Positions 1 through 10,736 of a stretch of 24,885 nt of DNA are shown here, piece by piece. A model generated the notes under the pieces. That model worked only from the letters and a program-made list of their open reading frames with translations, did no database searches and was not told where the DNA came from. Each line of letters begins with the position of its first letter. Position 1 is the first letter of the stretch. The position numbers and the translations under genes were made by a program. This DNA comes from an uncultured Actinomycetes bacterium (GTDB lineage Bacteria > Actinomycetota > Actinomycetes > Nanopelagicales > Nanopelagicaceae): assembly GCA_903907665.1 (NCBI GenBank), contig CAIVOW010000231.1, positions 1-24,885 on the forward strand. The letters are read 5' to 3'.

Positions 1-770
1 CCTTGGTAAACATCTGGAGTCCAAGAATGAAACGGAACGGCGCCAATCTTAAAAAGAAGTCCGACAGATAGAAAGGCGATACCAATAAGCAGAAATACAT
101 CGTTTGAGGTATTAGTTGAAATGGCAGTCGCGATTCCGTCCAGAGTAATACTGCCTGAGTACCCATAAAGAAACGCCGCCCCAAAAAGGAAGAACGCTGA
201 GGAGAATGCTCCAAGTAAGAAGTATTTAAGGGCCGCTTCTTGAGAGAGCAAACGGCGGCGGCGAGAAAGGCCAGCCATAAGATACAAAGGTAGTGAGAGG
301 ACTTCGAGGGCGACAAATAAAGTAATGAGATCAGTTGCAATCGGGAAAAGAAGCATTCCACTTACGGCAAATAAGGTAAGTGGGAATACTTCAGTCTGCT
401 GTTTTCCAGCCTGAATTGCCACGCGTTCTTCATCTGATCCAGGGACTGCAGATGCTTGCGCCGCAAAATTGTCTGTATCTGCGATGTAGAGCACCGCTAT
501 AAATGAGAGAATCAGAATGGTTCCTTGAATAAAAATTCCAACTCCATCAATTGCTACCGAAGCAACAGCTGCCGTTCTAGATGTTTGAGTATGAACTTTT
601 AACAAATAAACAAAAGCAAGGAATAAAGTGCCGAGCGCGATAGTGGTCTGAATAGCCGCGCGGGAGCCCTTCTTGATGACTGCTTCAACAAGTACTCCAA
701 TTAGGGCGCCACCCAAAACAATGAGAATCGGTGCAAGTAGTGAATATGTTAAATGCGGTGCAGTCAGCAT
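1..770 (-). CDS. nuoN: NADH-quinone oxidoreductase subunit N (NuoN), 3' part cut by window edge
   Basis: NuoN is one of the three antiporter-like, proton-pumping membrane subunits of complex I. The minus-strand frame starts at ATG 770 with [14 protein letters not shown] and stays open to base 1, giving about 256 residues of a protein that is usually near 500. Visible family marks are the glutamate in ALEVLSLPLYLMAGL and the lysine in LLFKIGAVPFHSWTPDVYQ, both on the proton path of the family. The start codon shares one base with the nuoM stop (TAATG), which points to translational coupling. This is the last gene of the nuo operon in this window. The only uncertainty is the missing C-terminal half. 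Confidence 0.95.
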   Translation of the reverse strand, partial: MLTAPHLTYSLLAPILIVLGGALIGVLVEAVIKKGSRAAIQTTIALGTLFLAFVYLLKVHTQTSRTAAVASVAIDGVGIFIQGTILILSFIAVLYIADTDNFAAQASAVPGSDEERVAIQAGKQQTEVFPLTLFAVSGMLLFPIATDLITLFVALEVLSLPLYLMAGLSRRRRLLSQEAALKYFLLGAFSSAFFLFGAAFLYGYSGSITLDGIATAISTNTSNDVFLLIGIAFLSVGLLFKIGAVPFHSWTPDVYQ

Positions 771-2275
771 TATTTACCTGCCTTTGGTAGCGGATCTACA
801 ACGCCAGCATGCGTCATAACTTCATGCGAAGCAGGATTCAATACGTCAGTAATTGGTTTAGGGAAGAATCCGAAAATTACAAGAATTGCGATCACGGGAG
901 CAATAGCAATTTTCTCACGAAGATTTAGATCTGTAAGTGACTCATTGCCTGGTGTTGTTGGGCCATGTAGGGAACGTTGCACTGTAAGCAGAACATAAAG
1001 GGCCGCCAATACAATTCCTGTAGTCCCAATGATTGCCGCAAGTGGATAACGAGTGAATGTTCCAACAAGTACTAGGAATTCACTCACAAAGCTAGATAAT
1101 CCAGGTAGAGCTAGCGCTGACATTCCTGCAAGGAAGAATGCCCAAGCCATGACTGGTGTAACTCGTTGTAGCCCACCAAAATCCTCAATCTTGGTCGATC
1201 CGCGTCTTGATGCCATCCATCCAGCAACAAGGAATAGGGCGGCGGTCGAGAATCCATGGTTGACCATATATAAAGATGCACCAGTAAGTCCCTGAGAAGT
1301 CATTGCAAATATTCCAAGAGTGATGAAACCAAAGTGGCTAATGGATGTAAATGCAATTAACCCGTTGATATCTCGTTGACCAATGGCAAGGAAGGCGCCA
1401 TAGAGAATAGAGATGAGTGAGAGAACAATGATTGCAGGTGTAAATGTATGCGCCGCATGTGGGAAGAGGGTGATACAAAAACGGATCATTCCGTATGTAC
1501 CGACTTTATCTAGAACACCAAGTAATAAAACTGAAGTGGCTGGGGTTGCTGATTTAGCAGCTGTCGGTAGCCACGTGTGTAGCGGCCATAAAGGTGCCTT
1601 AATTGCGAACGCCACAAAGAATCCGAGGAAGAGCATATTTTCAGTAGCAGAATCGATATGAAGAGTCGAAAGTGCTTTTACATCGAAAGTTGAACCAATT
1701 TGGTTGGTAGCGATGACGTATGTACCAATTACTGCAGCCAACATTAGTAATCCACCAAGCAAGCTATACAGCAAGAATTTCATAGCGGCGGCGGCTCGTT
1801 CTCCCCGGCCGTATCCACCAATAAGGAAGTAGACAGGAATCAGCATCGCTTCAAAAATTACGTAAAACAAGAAGACATCAGTGGCAGCAAATACCCCAAC
1901 CATCATTGTTTCAAGGGTCAAAATGAGTGCGTAATAAACGCGCGGTGACCAACGCCCATTTTCAGATTCATTCCAACCGGCGAGTAAAACAATTGGAACA
2001 AGAACAGTCGTCATCAAAATCAGGACCAGGGCAATGCCATCAATTCCGACAGCATATTTAATACCGAAATTTGAAATCCAATTACGTGACTCAACAAACT
2101 GCATTGCTGAAATTCCACGCTTGAAGCGAACTACCATCAGAATAGAAATCACAAGATCAATGACTGAAATAAAAATCGCGAATTGCTTAACAAGGTTTGT
2201 TGAACCCTTTGGAATAACAAATAGGCCAGCTACCCCAAGAAGAGGGATAAGTTCTAAAACGGTCAGGATACTCAT
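770..2275 (-). CDS. nuoM: NADH-quinone oxidoreductase subunit M (NuoM)
   Basis: NuoM is an antiporter-like proton-pumping subunit in the membrane arm of complex I. With the start used here it has 501 residues, normal for the family. The key charged residues are present: Glu142 in [12 protein letters not shown], and Lys226 in [16 protein letters not shown] chose ATG 2275 ([14 protein letters not shown]) because it overlaps the nuoL stop as ATGA, the same junction used by most nuo genes here. A longer frame from ATG 2290 would add only MDGDT. It is followed by nuoN with a one-base overlap. Confidence 0.97.
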   Translation of the reverse strand: MSILTVLELIPLLGVAGLFVIPKGSTNLVKQFAIFISVIDLVISILMVVRFKRGISAMQFVESRNWISNFGIKYAVGIDGIALVLILMTTVLVPIVLLAGWNESENGRWSPRVYYALILTLETMMVGVFAATDVFLFYVIFEAMLIPVYFLIGGYGRGERAAAAMKFLLYSLLGGLLMLAAVIGTYVIATNQIGSTFDVKALSTLHIDSATENMLFLGFFVAFAIKAPLWPLHTWLPTAAKSATPATSVLLLGVLDKVGTYGMIRFCITLFPHAAHTFTPAIIVLSLISILYGAFLAIGQRDINGLIAFTSISHFGFITLGIFAMTSQGLTGASLYMVNHGFSTAALFLVAGWMASRRGSTKIEDFGGLQRVTPVMAWAFFLAGMSALALPGLSSFVSEFLVLVGTFTRYPLAAIIGTTGIVLAALYVLLTVQRSLHGPTTPGNESLTDLNLREKIAIAPVIAILVIFGFFPKPITDVLNPASHEVMTHAGVVDPLPKAGK

Positions 2276-4164
2276 AGTGTCACCATCCAAATAGTTGCGA
2301 TGAGGGCTAGAACACCAATCACCATAATGAGTGCATAACTTCGTACATATCCATTTTGAATTTTGCGAAGCGCAACACCGCTAATTGCAACCACTCCACC
2401 AACTCCGCGAACGATGCCATCGATAAAGGTGTTATCAACAACCACTAAGAATCGGGTAAGCGCCTGCCCTGGTCGTACGAGGACTCGATCGTTGAAATCA
2501 TCTTGCAACAAATCTCGCCGCGCAATTTTTGTAAATATCGATACATTCTGCGGCGCGTCAATAGCAACATTGCTGCGGTACTTAAGAATCGCAATTGCAA
2601 CACCGATAGCCACTACGACAAGTGCGAGTAGTGAAACCACGGCTGCCGGAAGCAGTTCTTTGGCATCGCGCTCGGCTGATGCATTTACAACTGGAGCTAG
2701 CCAGTTCACTAACGCATGCCCTGAGTTAAAGAGGAATCCTGAAGCAACCGAACCGATTGAAAGTATGACCATGGGAATCCACATAAGAGATGGGGATTCG
2801 TGTGGATGCGCTTCATCATCCCAGCGCTTTGTACCAGTGAATGTAAGCACAATAACTCGGGTCATATAGAAGGCTGTAATTGCCGCGCCTAGCAAGGCGG
2901 CTCCCCCGACGATAATTCCTTTGGCTCCACCAGCATTAAATGCAGTCTCAATAATCTTGTCTTTCGAGTAGAAGCCTGCAAATGGTGGGACACCAATAAT
3001 TGCTAAATAGCCAAGGCCAAAAGTCACCGCTGTAATCGGCATTATTTTGCCAATAGCACCGTAGCGACGCATATTTACTTCATCGTTCATGCCGTGCATG
3101 ACCGAACCAGCGCCAAGAAACATACCTGCCTTAAAGAAACCGTGAGTTAATAGATGCATAATCGCAAAGGCATAACCAACTGGACCAAGTCCGGTTGCAA
3201 GAATCATGTACCCAATTTGAGACATTGTTGATGCTGCCAGCGCCTTCTTAATGTCATCTTTAGCAGTACCTACAAGAGCACCAAAGAGCAACGTAATTCC
3301 TCCGACAATGAGCACCATTGTCTGAGCAGTTGGAGAAGCATCAAAAACAAAATGAGAGCGAGTAATGAGATAAACGCCTGCGGTCACCATGGTTGCTGCG
3401 TGGATCAGAGCTGAAACCGGAGTTGGACCGGCCATCGCATCTCCAAGCCAGGACTGCAATGGGAATTGCGCTGATTTACCGGCAGCGGCAAGAAGCAACA
3501 TGGCGCCGAGCGCCGTTAACGCCGCTGGTGATGCATGCGGTACGCCCGCTGCAACTCCAGTAAATGAAACCGAACCAAACTGTGCAAAAGCAATCATGAT
3601 TGCAAGTGAGAGGCCTATATCTCCGACACGGTTTGCGACAAATGCTTTCTTTGCAGCCACGGCATATGTCGGCTTCTGATTCCAAAATCCAATGAGTAGG
3701 TACGAGGCAAGACCGACGCCTTCCCAGCCAACATAAAGATTGAGATAGGAATCTCCGAGTACAAGAAGCAACATCGCGGCAATAAAAAGATTGAGATAGG
3801 CGAAGAAGCGACGACGATCAATGTCGTGAGACATGTAAGCAATCGAATAAACATGAATAAGTGTGCCTACGCCGGTAATCAGAAGAACGAAACAGATAGA
3901 AAGTTGATCTAAAAGCAATGAAGCATGGACATTAAAGGAGCCTACTGAAATCCATGTGAATAAATCTTGAGTTGTAGCTCGGGCATCACCAGAACGTGAT
4001 CGCATCGCAAAGAACTCAATAGCGGCAATGACAAAGGTTGAACCCGACACAAGTGTTGCAACAATATGTCCCCATTTATCAGCAATTCGCCCAAGAAGAA
4101 GAAGTATCGCTGAAGAAATAAGCGGTAACGCGATGAGATAAACCAAGTGTGATGAGGTAGTCAT
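2272..4164 (-). CDS. nuoL: NADH-quinone oxidoreductase subunit L (NuoL)
   Basis: NuoL is the distal antiporter-like subunit of complex I and carries the long lateral helix. Its 630 residues match the usual family length. Motifs include [16 protein letters not shown] around residues 146-161 with Glu148, and [16 protein letters not shown] around 229-244 with Lys230, followed by [19 protein letters not shown]. These are the conserved acid and lysine of the proton channel. The C-terminal 130 or so residues are less conserved and end in a hydrophobic anchor, as expected for the lateral helix. It starts two bases after the nuoK stop, the only non-coding bases inside the operon. Confidence 0.97.
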   Translation of the reverse strand: MTTSSHLVYLIALPLISSAILLLLGRIADKWGHIVATLVSGSTFVIAAIEFFAMRSRSGDARATTQDLFTWISVGSFNVHASLLLDQLSICFVLLITGVGTLIHVYSIAYMSHDIDRRRFFAYLNLFIAAMLLLVLGDSYLNLYVGWEGVGLASYLLIGFWNQKPTYAVAAKKAFVANRVGDIGLSLAIMIAFAQFGSVSFTGVAAGVPHASPAALTALGAMLLLAAAGKSAQFPLQSWLGDAMAGPTPVSALIHAATMVTAGVYLITRSHFVFDASPTAQTMVLIVGGITLLFGALVGTAKDDIKKALAASTMSQIGYMILATGLGPVGYAFAIMHLLTHGFFKAGMFLGAGSVMHGMNDEVNMRRYGAIGKIMPITAVTFGLGYLAIIGVPPFAGFYSKDKIIETAFNAGGAKGIIVGGAALLGAAITAFYMTRVIVLTFTGTKRWDDEAHPHESPSLMWIPMVILSIGSVASGFLFNSGHALVNWLAPVVNASAERDAKELLPAAVVSLLALVVVAIGVAIAILKYRSNVAIDAPQNVSIFTKIARRDLLQDDFNDRVLVRPGQALTRFLVVVDNTFIDGIVRGVGGVVAISGVALRKIQNGYVRSYALIMVIGVLALIATIWMVTL

Positions 4165-4166
4165 AT

Positions 4167-4466
4167 CTATCGCTTCAACAAACTGGCGTCATCAACTGAT
4201 GCCGATCGACGGGAGCGATAAATCGTAACGATAATCGCAAGACCAACCACTACTTCACAGGCAGCCACAACCATTGTGAAGAAGGAGGCAACTTGCCCCA
4301 CCAAATCACCATTGATGCGGGAGAAAGTAACAAATGCTAAATTCGCTGCATTAAGCATGAGTTCTATGCACATAAAGACAACGATGGCATTTCGACGAAC
4401 TACAACTCCGACGGTGCCAATGGTAAAGAGGAGTACAGACAGGTATAAGTAGTTTGAAATATCCAA
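4167..4466 (-). CDS. nuoK: NADH-quinone oxidoreductase subunit K (NuoK), TTG start
   Basis: NuoK is a small three-helix membrane subunit of complex I that links the quinone site to the antiporter subunits. It has 99 residues, standard for the family. The two buried glutamates needed for proton transfer are visible: Glu35 in [12 protein letters not shown] and Glu71 in [11 protein letters not shown]. The start codon is TTG at 4466, directly abutting the nuoJ TAA. The purine-rich codons that encode the Glu-Glu-Glu-Glu-Lys end of NuoJ supply a strong Shine-Dalgarno sequence (GGAGGAG) at good spacing, which supports this unusual start. Confidence 0.95.
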   Translation of the reverse strand: MDISNYLYLSVLLFTIGTVGVVVRRNAIVVFMCIELMLNAANLAFVTFSRINGDLVGQVASFFTMVVAACEVVVGLAIIVTIYRSRRSASVDDASLLKR

Positions 4467-5258
4467 TTACTTCTCCTCCTCTTCGATTTCATTTAACTCA
4501 AATGGTTTAGAAGCGATCATGTCGCCGCGAGCTTCCAGAACCTTTGAAATTGAGGCTTCCGAAGGACTACCGTCTGGTCCCAGAGCTGGTACATCGACTG
4601 CATTGTGAAGTGCATAAACGCCTGAACCTGGAAGACCAGCCGCGTGTGCAAGGGATTCACCACGGAAACGAGCAATAGATAAATCGCGTTGAGTTGTACG
4701 AGATTTTGGTTTCTGGCTATGCGCTAGAACCATTGAACCAAGTGCGGCCGTAATCAAGAGTGCTGAGACAACTTCAAAAGCCCATACATACTTTGTAAAA
4801 AGTTCGTTAGCCAGCCCTTGAACATTGCCATCTCTGTTAACTGCGTCAAGTCCGAGTGAAGGGTGGTTCATTGTCGCTCGTCCAATAAGTGAAATCAGTA
4901 AGCCTGCAAGTCCAACAGCTGCGGAGATTGCAGCAGGCCGCTGGCCTTTAATATTTTCGATTAATGAGTCGGAAGAATCCACTCCAACCAACATAAGAAT
5001 AAAAAGAAATAGCATCATGACTGCTCCGGTATAGACAACCACTTGAACAATTCCTAGAAACAGTGCGCCTTGGGCGATATAAAAAATTGCTAGTGTCACC
5101 ATGACCCAAGCTAAAAGTAGCGCCGAGTGAACTGCCTTTTTTACTAATAACATACCTAGCGCTGCCGCAACGGCAAGCGGAGCCAAGATCCAAAACTGGA
5201 CCACTTCTGGCGTTGCCGTTCTCCCAACGCTTAGGGATTCAAGGAAAAGATTATGCAT
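4467..5258 (-). CDS. nuoJ: NADH-quinone oxidoreductase subunit J (NuoJ)
   Basis: NuoJ is a membrane subunit of complex I lying between NuoA, NuoK and NuoN. It has 263 residues. The core is at residues 20-180, with the conserved helix [21 protein letters not shown] (about 74-94, in which the pi-bulge helix of the family lies). A hydrophilic C-terminal tail of about 80 residues follows and ends in acidic residues. Long NuoJ tails are common in actinobacteria. The ATG overlaps the nuoI stop by eight bases, and the gene's last codons double as the ribosome binding site for nuoK. Confidence 0.95.
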   Translation of the reverse strand: MHNLFLESLSVGRTATPEVVQFWILAPLAVAAALGMLLVKKAVHSALLLAWVMVTLAIFYIAQGALFLGIVQVVVYTGAVMMLFLFILMLVGVDSSDSLIENIKGQRPAAISAAVGLAGLLISLIGRATMNHPSLGLDAVNRDGNVQGLANELFTKYVWAFEVVSALLITAALGSMVLAHSQKPKSRTTQRDLSIARFRGESLAHAAGLPGSGVYALHNAVDVPALGPDGSPSEASISKVLEARGDMIASKPFELNEIEEEEK

Positions 5259-5883
5259 GGGGTTCCGTGACTACTGTTATGTCTTTTATTTCGGTAGGGG
5301 CTTGTGAAGGATGACTACCTGTCACTTCGCCCTTGTAATAAGAAGTATCGGTTGTACCTGGATACATTGGGTGTGGAGGTTGCAACATGCCAGCCCTAAG
5401 TGGTGCCAGTAAATCTTCTTTTTCAAAAATTAATTTGCCGCGATTATTATCTGCAAGCTCATATTCATTTGTCATGGTTAGCGCTCGAGTTGGACAAGCC
5501 TCTATGCAGAGACCACAGAAAATGCAGCGTAGGTAATTAATTTGATAGACCTTACCGAAACGCTCCCCTGGAGAAAATTGTGCATCTGGAGTGTTATCGC
5601 CAGCTTCGACCAAAATTGCATCCGCTGGACAAGCCCAAGCACATAGTTCACAGCCAATGCACTTCTCTAAGCCATCCTCATAGCGGTTGAGTTGATGGCG
5701 ACCATGAAAACGCTCAGCTGTTTCCTCGCGTTCTTCTGGATAAGAAACAGTTTCAACTTTTTTAAACATAGTGATGAAAGTGAGCCAAAAACCTTTAAGT
5801 TGCGTGAAGAAAGGTGAAGGAACTTGCTCGGGAATATGAATACTTTCGCGAACTGCCTTCTCAATACTGAAATCCTCAGACAT
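5251..5883 (-). CDS. nuoI: NADH-quinone oxidoreductase subunit I (NuoI), 2x[4Fe-4S]
   Basis: NuoI is the ferredoxin-like subunit of the complex I peripheral arm and carries clusters N6a and N6b, which pass electrons to NuoB. It has 210 residues. Two complete CxxCxxCxxxCP motifs are visible: Cys75, 78, 81 and 85 ([12 protein letters not shown]), and Cys120, 123, 126 and 130 ([12 protein letters not shown]). An N-terminal amphipathic part (about 25-45) would touch the membrane. The C-terminal tail beyond residue 165 is poorly conserved and Pro/Thr-rich. It overlaps both neighbours (nuoH stop and nuoJ start) by eight bases. Confidence 0.97.
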   Translation of the reverse strand: MSEDFSIEKAVRESIHIPEQVPSPFFTQLKGFWLTFITMFKKVETVSYPEEREETAERFHGRHQLNRYEDGLEKCIGCELCAWACPADAILVEAGDNTPDAQFSPGERFGKVYQINYLRCIFCGLCIEACPTRALTMTNEYELADNNRGKLIFEKEDLLAPLRAGMLQPPHPMYPGTTDTSYYKGEVTGSHPSQAPTEIKDITVVTEPHA

Positions 5884-7114
5884 TGATTTCCTCCGGTCCG
5901 GTTTTAACCTGTGAAGTGAGTGTAGGAACTGGGAATGATGGCGCCGGGAAAGATTTCAATATCTCTGCATCTTCACGTTTATTCTTCGCATTGGAACGAT
6001 CGAGAAGTGAAGTTGCTGCAAAAACCAATAACAGAATTCCAAAAGTAAAGGCAATAATGACGAATCGCGGTGCGCCTTGAAGTGACATCACACGAAGTGT
6101 CGAAACAACCATGATCCAAAGGAGGCTGACTGGAATAAGTACCTTCCAACCAAATTTCATAAATTGGTCATAGCGAAGACGAGGTAGCGTTCCGCGCAAC
6201 CACACAAATACGAAGAAGAATGCGATTACCTTCGCAAAGAACCAGACCATCGTGAACCAACCACCTAGCCAGTTTTCAGTAAAACCAAGACCGGGTAGCG
6301 CGTGGTATCCGCCGAGGAAAAGTGTTGTTGCTAGTGATGAGACCCCAACAATGTTCACGTATTCTGCTAAGAAAAATAGCGCAAATTTAAGTGAAGAATA
6401 TTCAGTATGGAATCCGCCTACGAGTTCACCTTCGGCTTCAGCAAGATCAAAGGGAGCGCGATTGGTTTCACCGACCATAGAAATCATATAAATAATGAAT
6501 GATGGGAAGAGCACAATGCCAAACCACCATTTATTCTGAGCATCAACGATTGCTGAAGTCGACATAGACCCTGAATAAATAAATACCGCCACGAGTGAAA
6601 GTCCCATTGCGACTTCATAAGAAATTACTTGTGCGCTAGAACGCAGTCCGCCGAGCAGTGGATATGTAGACCCGGAAGACCAACCAGCAAGGACAATTCC
6701 ATACACACCTACTGAAGCGATTGCCAAAACATATAAAACACCGACAGGAAGGTCGGTAAGTTGCATTGCAGTCTTATGGCCGAACAGTGAAACTTTGCCA
6801 GTCATAGGTATGACGGCAAAGGCCATAAAACAGGTTGTGGCCGAAATAATTGGGGCAATCACAAAAACAATTCGATCTGCAGCTTTTGGAATGAGATCTT
6901 CTTTGAGGGCAAGCTTTACTCCATCGGCAAGACTTTGAAGCAGGCCAAATTTTCCAGTGCGGTTAGGCCCAAGGCGTACCTGCATGCGAGCAACGATTCT
7001 GCGCTCTGCCCAGATAGCCATCAGCGTTGCGAGCACGCAGATCACAAAGACCAACAGACACTTAACAAGAATGACCCAACCCGGATCTGAACTAATTAAC
7101 TCTGCATTTGTCAT
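5876..7114 (-). CDS. nuoH: NADH-quinone oxidoreductase subunit H (NuoH)
   Basis: NuoH is the membrane subunit of complex I that forms the entrance of the quinone tunnel. Its 412 residues include a C-terminal extension typical of actinobacterial forms. Conserved cytoplasmic loop sequences are intact: AERR (36-39), RLGPNRTG (47-54), ADGVKL (63-68) with KED (71-73), ETNRAPFDL (216-224), and the acidic loop [15 protein letters not shown] (226-240), which contacts NuoB and NuoD at the quinone site. It has about eight hydrophobic segments. The start overlaps the nuoG stop as ATGA. Confidence 0.97.
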   Translation of the reverse strand: MTNAELISSDPGWVILVKCLLVFVICVLATLMAIWAERRIVARMQVRLGPNRTGKFGLLQSLADGVKLALKEDLIPKAADRIVFVIAPIISATTCFMAFAVIPMTGKVSLFGHKTAMQLTDLPVGVLYVLAIASVGVYGIVLAGWSSGSTYPLLGGLRSSAQVISYEVAMGLSLVAVFIYSGSMSTSAIVDAQNKWWFGIVLFPSFIIYMISMVGETNRAPFDLAEAEGELVGGFHTEYSSLKFALFFLAEYVNIVGVSSLATTLFLGGYHALPGLGFTENWLGGWFTMVWFFAKVIAFFFVFVWLRGTLPRLRYDQFMKFGWKVLIPVSLLWIMVVSTLRVMSLQGAPRFVIIAFTFGILLLVFAATSLLDRSNAKNKREDAEILKSFPAPSFPVPTLTSQVKTGPEEINV

Positions 7115-9438
7115 GCTTTCACCACCGTTACAAGAATTCCCTGTGCAGCGCCAAAGGTAGTAATGGCTTGTGAGCCTTCTGAATTCCGTGGAATCCAGAT
7201 TGACTCATCTGCAATGTCTGCAATATGTGCTGGCAAAATCATCGATCCTCGTTCATTACTTAACTTAAGAAGATCTCCGCTATTAACGCCCAAAGCTTCA
7301 GCACGCGAAGAAGAAATTACAACAACAGATTTTCTCGCAGTTCCAGCAAGATTCTCTTCCCCTACTTGAAGCGATCCTAAATCAATGAGTTGGCGCCAAG
7401 AATGCAGTACTGCCTCATTACCTTGAGGGCTTGGCAAAGTATTTTTTGCGCTCTTTGCAACCTTTGGCTTCGATGCTTTCGCTCCATCCCACTTGCCAAG
7501 AGCCTCAATTTCTTTAGCTGCGGCAGTAACGGATGGAAGGGAAATTGGTTTCTTCATTTCATCAGCAATCATAGAAAGTATGCGAACATCGCTACGAGTT
7601 AAGGTGCCTTCAATTGCTTGATCGAATTTGCGAGCACGGCCTTCCCAGCTCAAGAAAGTTCCAGCTTTTTCTGTCACAGCAGCAACAGGAAGCACAACAT
7701 CTGCAATAGCAGTCACGGCGCTATGCGATATCTCAAGTGAGAGAACGAAAGTGTTTAGTAGTTGACCAAGCGCTTCTGCTGAAATATCAACGGGATCAAC
7801 TCCGCCGATAACAACTGCATTTAAGCCACCTTCAGTATTCAATGAAGCCAATATTTCAGAAGTTGAACGTCCAAGTTCTGTAGGCAGTGAATCAACTCCC
7901 CACACACTTTGGACATCTACTCGAGCAGCTGCTTTTGATATTGGGCGGCCACCAGGAAGTAAATTCCCAATAGCGCCGGCTTCAAGTGCGCCACGCTCTC
8001 CTGAGCGACGAGGAACCCATGCAATTTTTGCAGTTGTATGTGCGGCAATTTCAGAGAGCAGCCCAGGAACTTCGGCTGCACGTTCGCCGACTAGAACAAT
8101 GGATTTTTCGGTCAAGTTCGTTACGTCAACAAATGAGGCGAGCAGAGTTGCCTTCAATTTATCGCTACCGCGGCTCTTAAATGGCGCAACAGTTGATACT
8201 GGTAACGCACGCTTTCGTACCTGCTTATAGATACGCAAGAAGATGATTGGTGACTCATCTTCTGGTTCAAAATTCACAAGGACTACATGATCTGCCTTAT
8301 CAATATCTGCATAGGTTGCCTGCGAATCTATTGCCACTGATGCCAAAAATTCTGCTTCCTCATCGGAGTGCGGACGTGCGCGAAAATCAATATCGTTTGT
8401 ACCAAGTACAACGCGTGCAAACTTGCTATATCCATATGCGTCTTCAACGCTTACGCGTCCTCCAACAAGTACGCCCGCACGTTTTCCACTTAATCCCTCA
8501 GCCACGCGAGCGAGAGCTTCGGGCCATGAGGCTTCCCGCAATTCACCATCATCGCCACGTATCAGTGGACTAGTAACGCGCTCTTTACTTGAAATATATT
8601 TAAAAGCCCAACGACCCTTATCGCAATTCCACTCTTCATTTACTGATGCATCATCTCCGGCAAGGCGGCGAAGTGTTTTACCTCGGCGTACGTCGGTGCG
8701 AAGTGCACAACCAGAAGCGCAATGTTCGCAAGCTGAAGGTGTTGAAACTAAATCAAATGGGCGCGCACGGAAACGATAAGAAGCGCCAGTAAGTGCGCCT
8801 ACCGGACAAATCTGAACTGTATTTCCAGAAAAATAAGAATTGAATGGTGATTTTTCATAAATACCAACCTGCTGTAACGCACCACGTTCATTTAAAGTAA
8901 TAAATGGATCTCCGGCAATTTCTTCAGAGAAGCGGGTGCATCGCGCACAAAGAACGCAACGTTCGCGATCAAGTAAAACCTGTGAAGAAATATTGATTGG
9001 CTTTTCAAATGTCCGCTTCACTCCAGTAAAACGCGACTCGGCCTGGCCATTACTCATCGCCTGATTTTGAAGTGGGCACTCGCCACCTTTGTCACAAACT
9101 GGACAATCTAGTGGGTGGTTAATGAGCAGCAACTCCATAATTCCCTTTTGCGCTTTTTCTGCGACCGGAGAAGTGAGTTGTGTTTTTACAATCATGTTTG
9201 GCTCAACTGGAATAGTGCACGATGCCTGCGGCTTTGGGAAGGCACGTCCGTTAATTTCCACATCAACTAAGCATTGGCGACAAGCTCCAGCAGGAGCAAG
9301 AAGTGGGTGGTCACAAAAACGCGGAATCTGAATTCCAAGTTTTTCTGCCGCGCGGATAATGAGCGTTCCTTTCGGAACACTTACTTCAAATCCATCAATA
9401 ACGACGGTGATCATTTCAACTGCTACTTCGGTCGTCAT
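7111..9438 (-). CDS. nuoG: NADH-quinone oxidoreductase subunit G (NuoG), Fe-S rich
   Basis: NuoG is the largest peripheral-arm subunit of complex I and holds much of the electron wire. It has 775 residues. The N-terminal [2Fe-2S] ligands are Cys42, 53, 56 and 74. The N5 ligands are His108, Cys112, Cys115 and Cys121 (HPLDCPVCDKGGEC). The N4 ligands are Cys161, 164, 167 and 211. A further set, Cys237, 240, 244 and 272, matches the spacing of the off-path N7 cluster, which only some bacteria keep. The remainder is a degenerate molybdopterin-oxidoreductase fold with no sign of an active cofactor site. It starts on an ATGA overlap with nuoF. Confidence 0.96.
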   Translation of the reverse strand: MTTEVAVEMITVVIDGFEVSVPKGTLIIRAAEKLGIQIPRFCDHPLLAPAGACRQCLVDVEINGRAFPKPQASCTIPVEPNMIVKTQLTSPVAEKAQKGIMELLLINHPLDCPVCDKGGECPLQNQAMSNGQAESRFTGVKRTFEKPINISSQVLLDRERCVLCARCTRFSEEIAGDPFITLNERGALQQVGIYEKSPFNSYFSGNTVQICPVGALTGASYRFRARPFDLVSTPSACEHCASGCALRTDVRRGKTLRRLAGDDASVNEEWNCDKGRWAFKYISSKERVTSPLIRGDDGELREASWPEALARVAEGLSGKRAGVLVGGRVSVEDAYGYSKFARVVLGTNDIDFRARPHSDEEAEFLASVAIDSQATYADIDKADHVVLVNFEPEDESPIIFLRIYKQVRKRALPVSTVAPFKSRGSDKLKATLLASFVDVTNLTEKSIVLVGERAAEVPGLLSEIAAHTTAKIAWVPRRSGERGALEAGAIGNLLPGGRPISKAAARVDVQSVWGVDSLPTELGRSTSEILASLNTEGGLNAVVIGGVDPVDISAEALGQLLNTFVLSLEISHSAVTAIADVVLPVAAVTEKAGTFLSWEGRARKFDQAIEGTLTRSDVRILSMIADEMKKPISLPSVTAAAKEIEALGKWDGAKASKPKVAKSAKNTLPSPQGNEAVLHSWRQLIDLGSLQVGEENLAGTARKSVVVISSSRAEALGVNSGDLLKLSNERGSMILPAHIADIADESIWIPRNSEGSQAITTFGAAQGILVTVVKA

Positions 9439-10736
9439 GCGCGCACTCCTGCAAATAGCGTTGATGCAACAGGATCAAATGGGCAACTTCCAAGATCTAA
9501 GTGACGCTGATATTCCTCACGGAAATACTTCATCGAGGAGATAATGGGGCTTGCTGCGCCATCGGCTAGTGCGCAAAATGAACGACCAGCAATATTGTCG
9601 ACGATATCGAGTAATTTATCGAGATCTGCCGATACTCCACGACCAGCCTCAAGTTCCTTAAGAGCTTGGACCAGCCACCAAGTTCCTTCGCGGCATGGCG
9701 TGCACTTTCCGCAAGATTCGTGTTTATAAAACTCAGTCCATCGCAAAACAGCCCGAACAACACATGTCGTTTCATCAAAAATTTGTAACGCTTTAGTTCC
9801 AAGCATTGATCCAGCAGCCCCAACGCCTTCATAATCAAGTGGAACATCAAGATGCTGGTCGGTAAACATTGGCGTGGATGATCCACCAGGTGTCCAGAAC
9901 TTCAATGTATGACCTTCGCGAATTCCACCAGCCATATCTAGAAGTTCGCGTAAGGTAATTCCAAGCGGTGCTTCAAACTGTCCTGGATTTTTTACATGCC
10001 CAGAAAGAGAGTACAAGGTAAAACCCTTGCTCTTCTCAGTGCCCATGCCTTGGAACCACTTAACTCCATTGGCAACAATTGCAGGTACTGACGCAATTGA
10101 CTCAACATTATTAACAACCGTTGGGCGCGCATAAAGGCCGGCGATTGCAGGGAATGGAGGGCGAAGTCGAGGTTGGCCACGAAACCCCTCGAGAGAATCG
10201 AGCAACGCAGTTTCTTCTCCGCAAATATATGCACCTGCGCCAGCATGTAAAACAAGCTCTAAGTTAAATCCTTTTTTATCAATATTATTTCCAAGTAATC
10301 CCGCCGCATAAGCGTCTTCAATAGCTTGCTGAACACGACGAAAAATATGAACCACTTCTCCGCGTAAGTAAATGAATGCATAGTTCGCGCGAATTGCGTA
10401 GGAAGCAATAATGATTCCTTCGATCAAAACGTGTGGGTTTGCCATTAGCAACGGCATGTCTTTGCACGTTCCTGGTTCAGATTCGTCAGCGTTAACAACG
10501 AGATAATGTTCTTTGCCGTCGTTCTGAGGAATAAATCCCCACTTCATTCCGGTTGGGAAACCCGCCCCACCGCGGCCTCGGAGTCCTGAATCTTTTACCA
10601 ATTGAATTACTTCATCCGGCTCCATCTTGAAAGCTTTAGCCACAGCCTTGTAGCCGCCATTGCGGCGGTAACCATCAATCGTAAATGAATCTTCTTCATC
10701 CCAATTGGCGGAAAGTACTGGGGTTAACTTTTTCAT
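9435..10736 (-). CDS. nuoF: NADH-quinone oxidoreductase subunit F (NuoF), NADH/FMN site
   Basis: NuoF binds NADH and FMN and carries cluster N3, so this complex I takes electrons from NADH. It has 433 residues. The glycine-rich nucleotide-binding segment LRGRGGAGFPTG is at about 52-63, the second flavin-site segment GAGAYICGEETALL at 166-179, and the [4Fe-4S] ligands are Cys342, 345 and 348 (ESCGKCTPCREG) plus Cys388. All expected residues are present. The presence of NuoE, F and G sets this apart from the 11-subunit complexes that use ferredoxin or F420H2. It overlaps nuoE by four bases (ATGA). Confidence 0.97.
   Translation of the reverse strand: MKKLTPVLSANWDEEDSFTIDGYRRNGGYKAVAKAFKMEPDEVIQLVKDSGLRGRGGAGFPTGMKWGFIPQNDGKEHYLVVNADESEPGTCKDMPLLMANPHVLIEGIIIASYAIRANYAFIYLRGEVVHIFRRVQQAIEDAYAAGLLGNNIDKKGFNLELVLHAGAGAYICGEETALLDSLEGFRGQPRLRPPFPAIAGLYARPTVVNNVESIASVPAIVANGVKWFQGMGTEKSKGFTLYSLSGHVKNPGQFEAPLGITLRELLDMAGGIREGHTLKFWTPGGSSTPMFTDQHLDVPLDYEGVGAAGSMLGTKALQIFDETTCVVRAVLRWTEFYKHESCGKCTPCREGTWWLVQALKELEAGRGVSADLDKLLDIVDNIAGRSFCALADGAASPIISSMKYFREEYQRHLDLGSCPFDPVASTLFAGVRA

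Noticed and set aside
2363..2869. 168-residue open frame on the plus strand
   Set aside because: It lies wholly antisense to nuoL, is rich in Thr, Ser and Arg as expected of a shadow frame, and has no recognisable domain.
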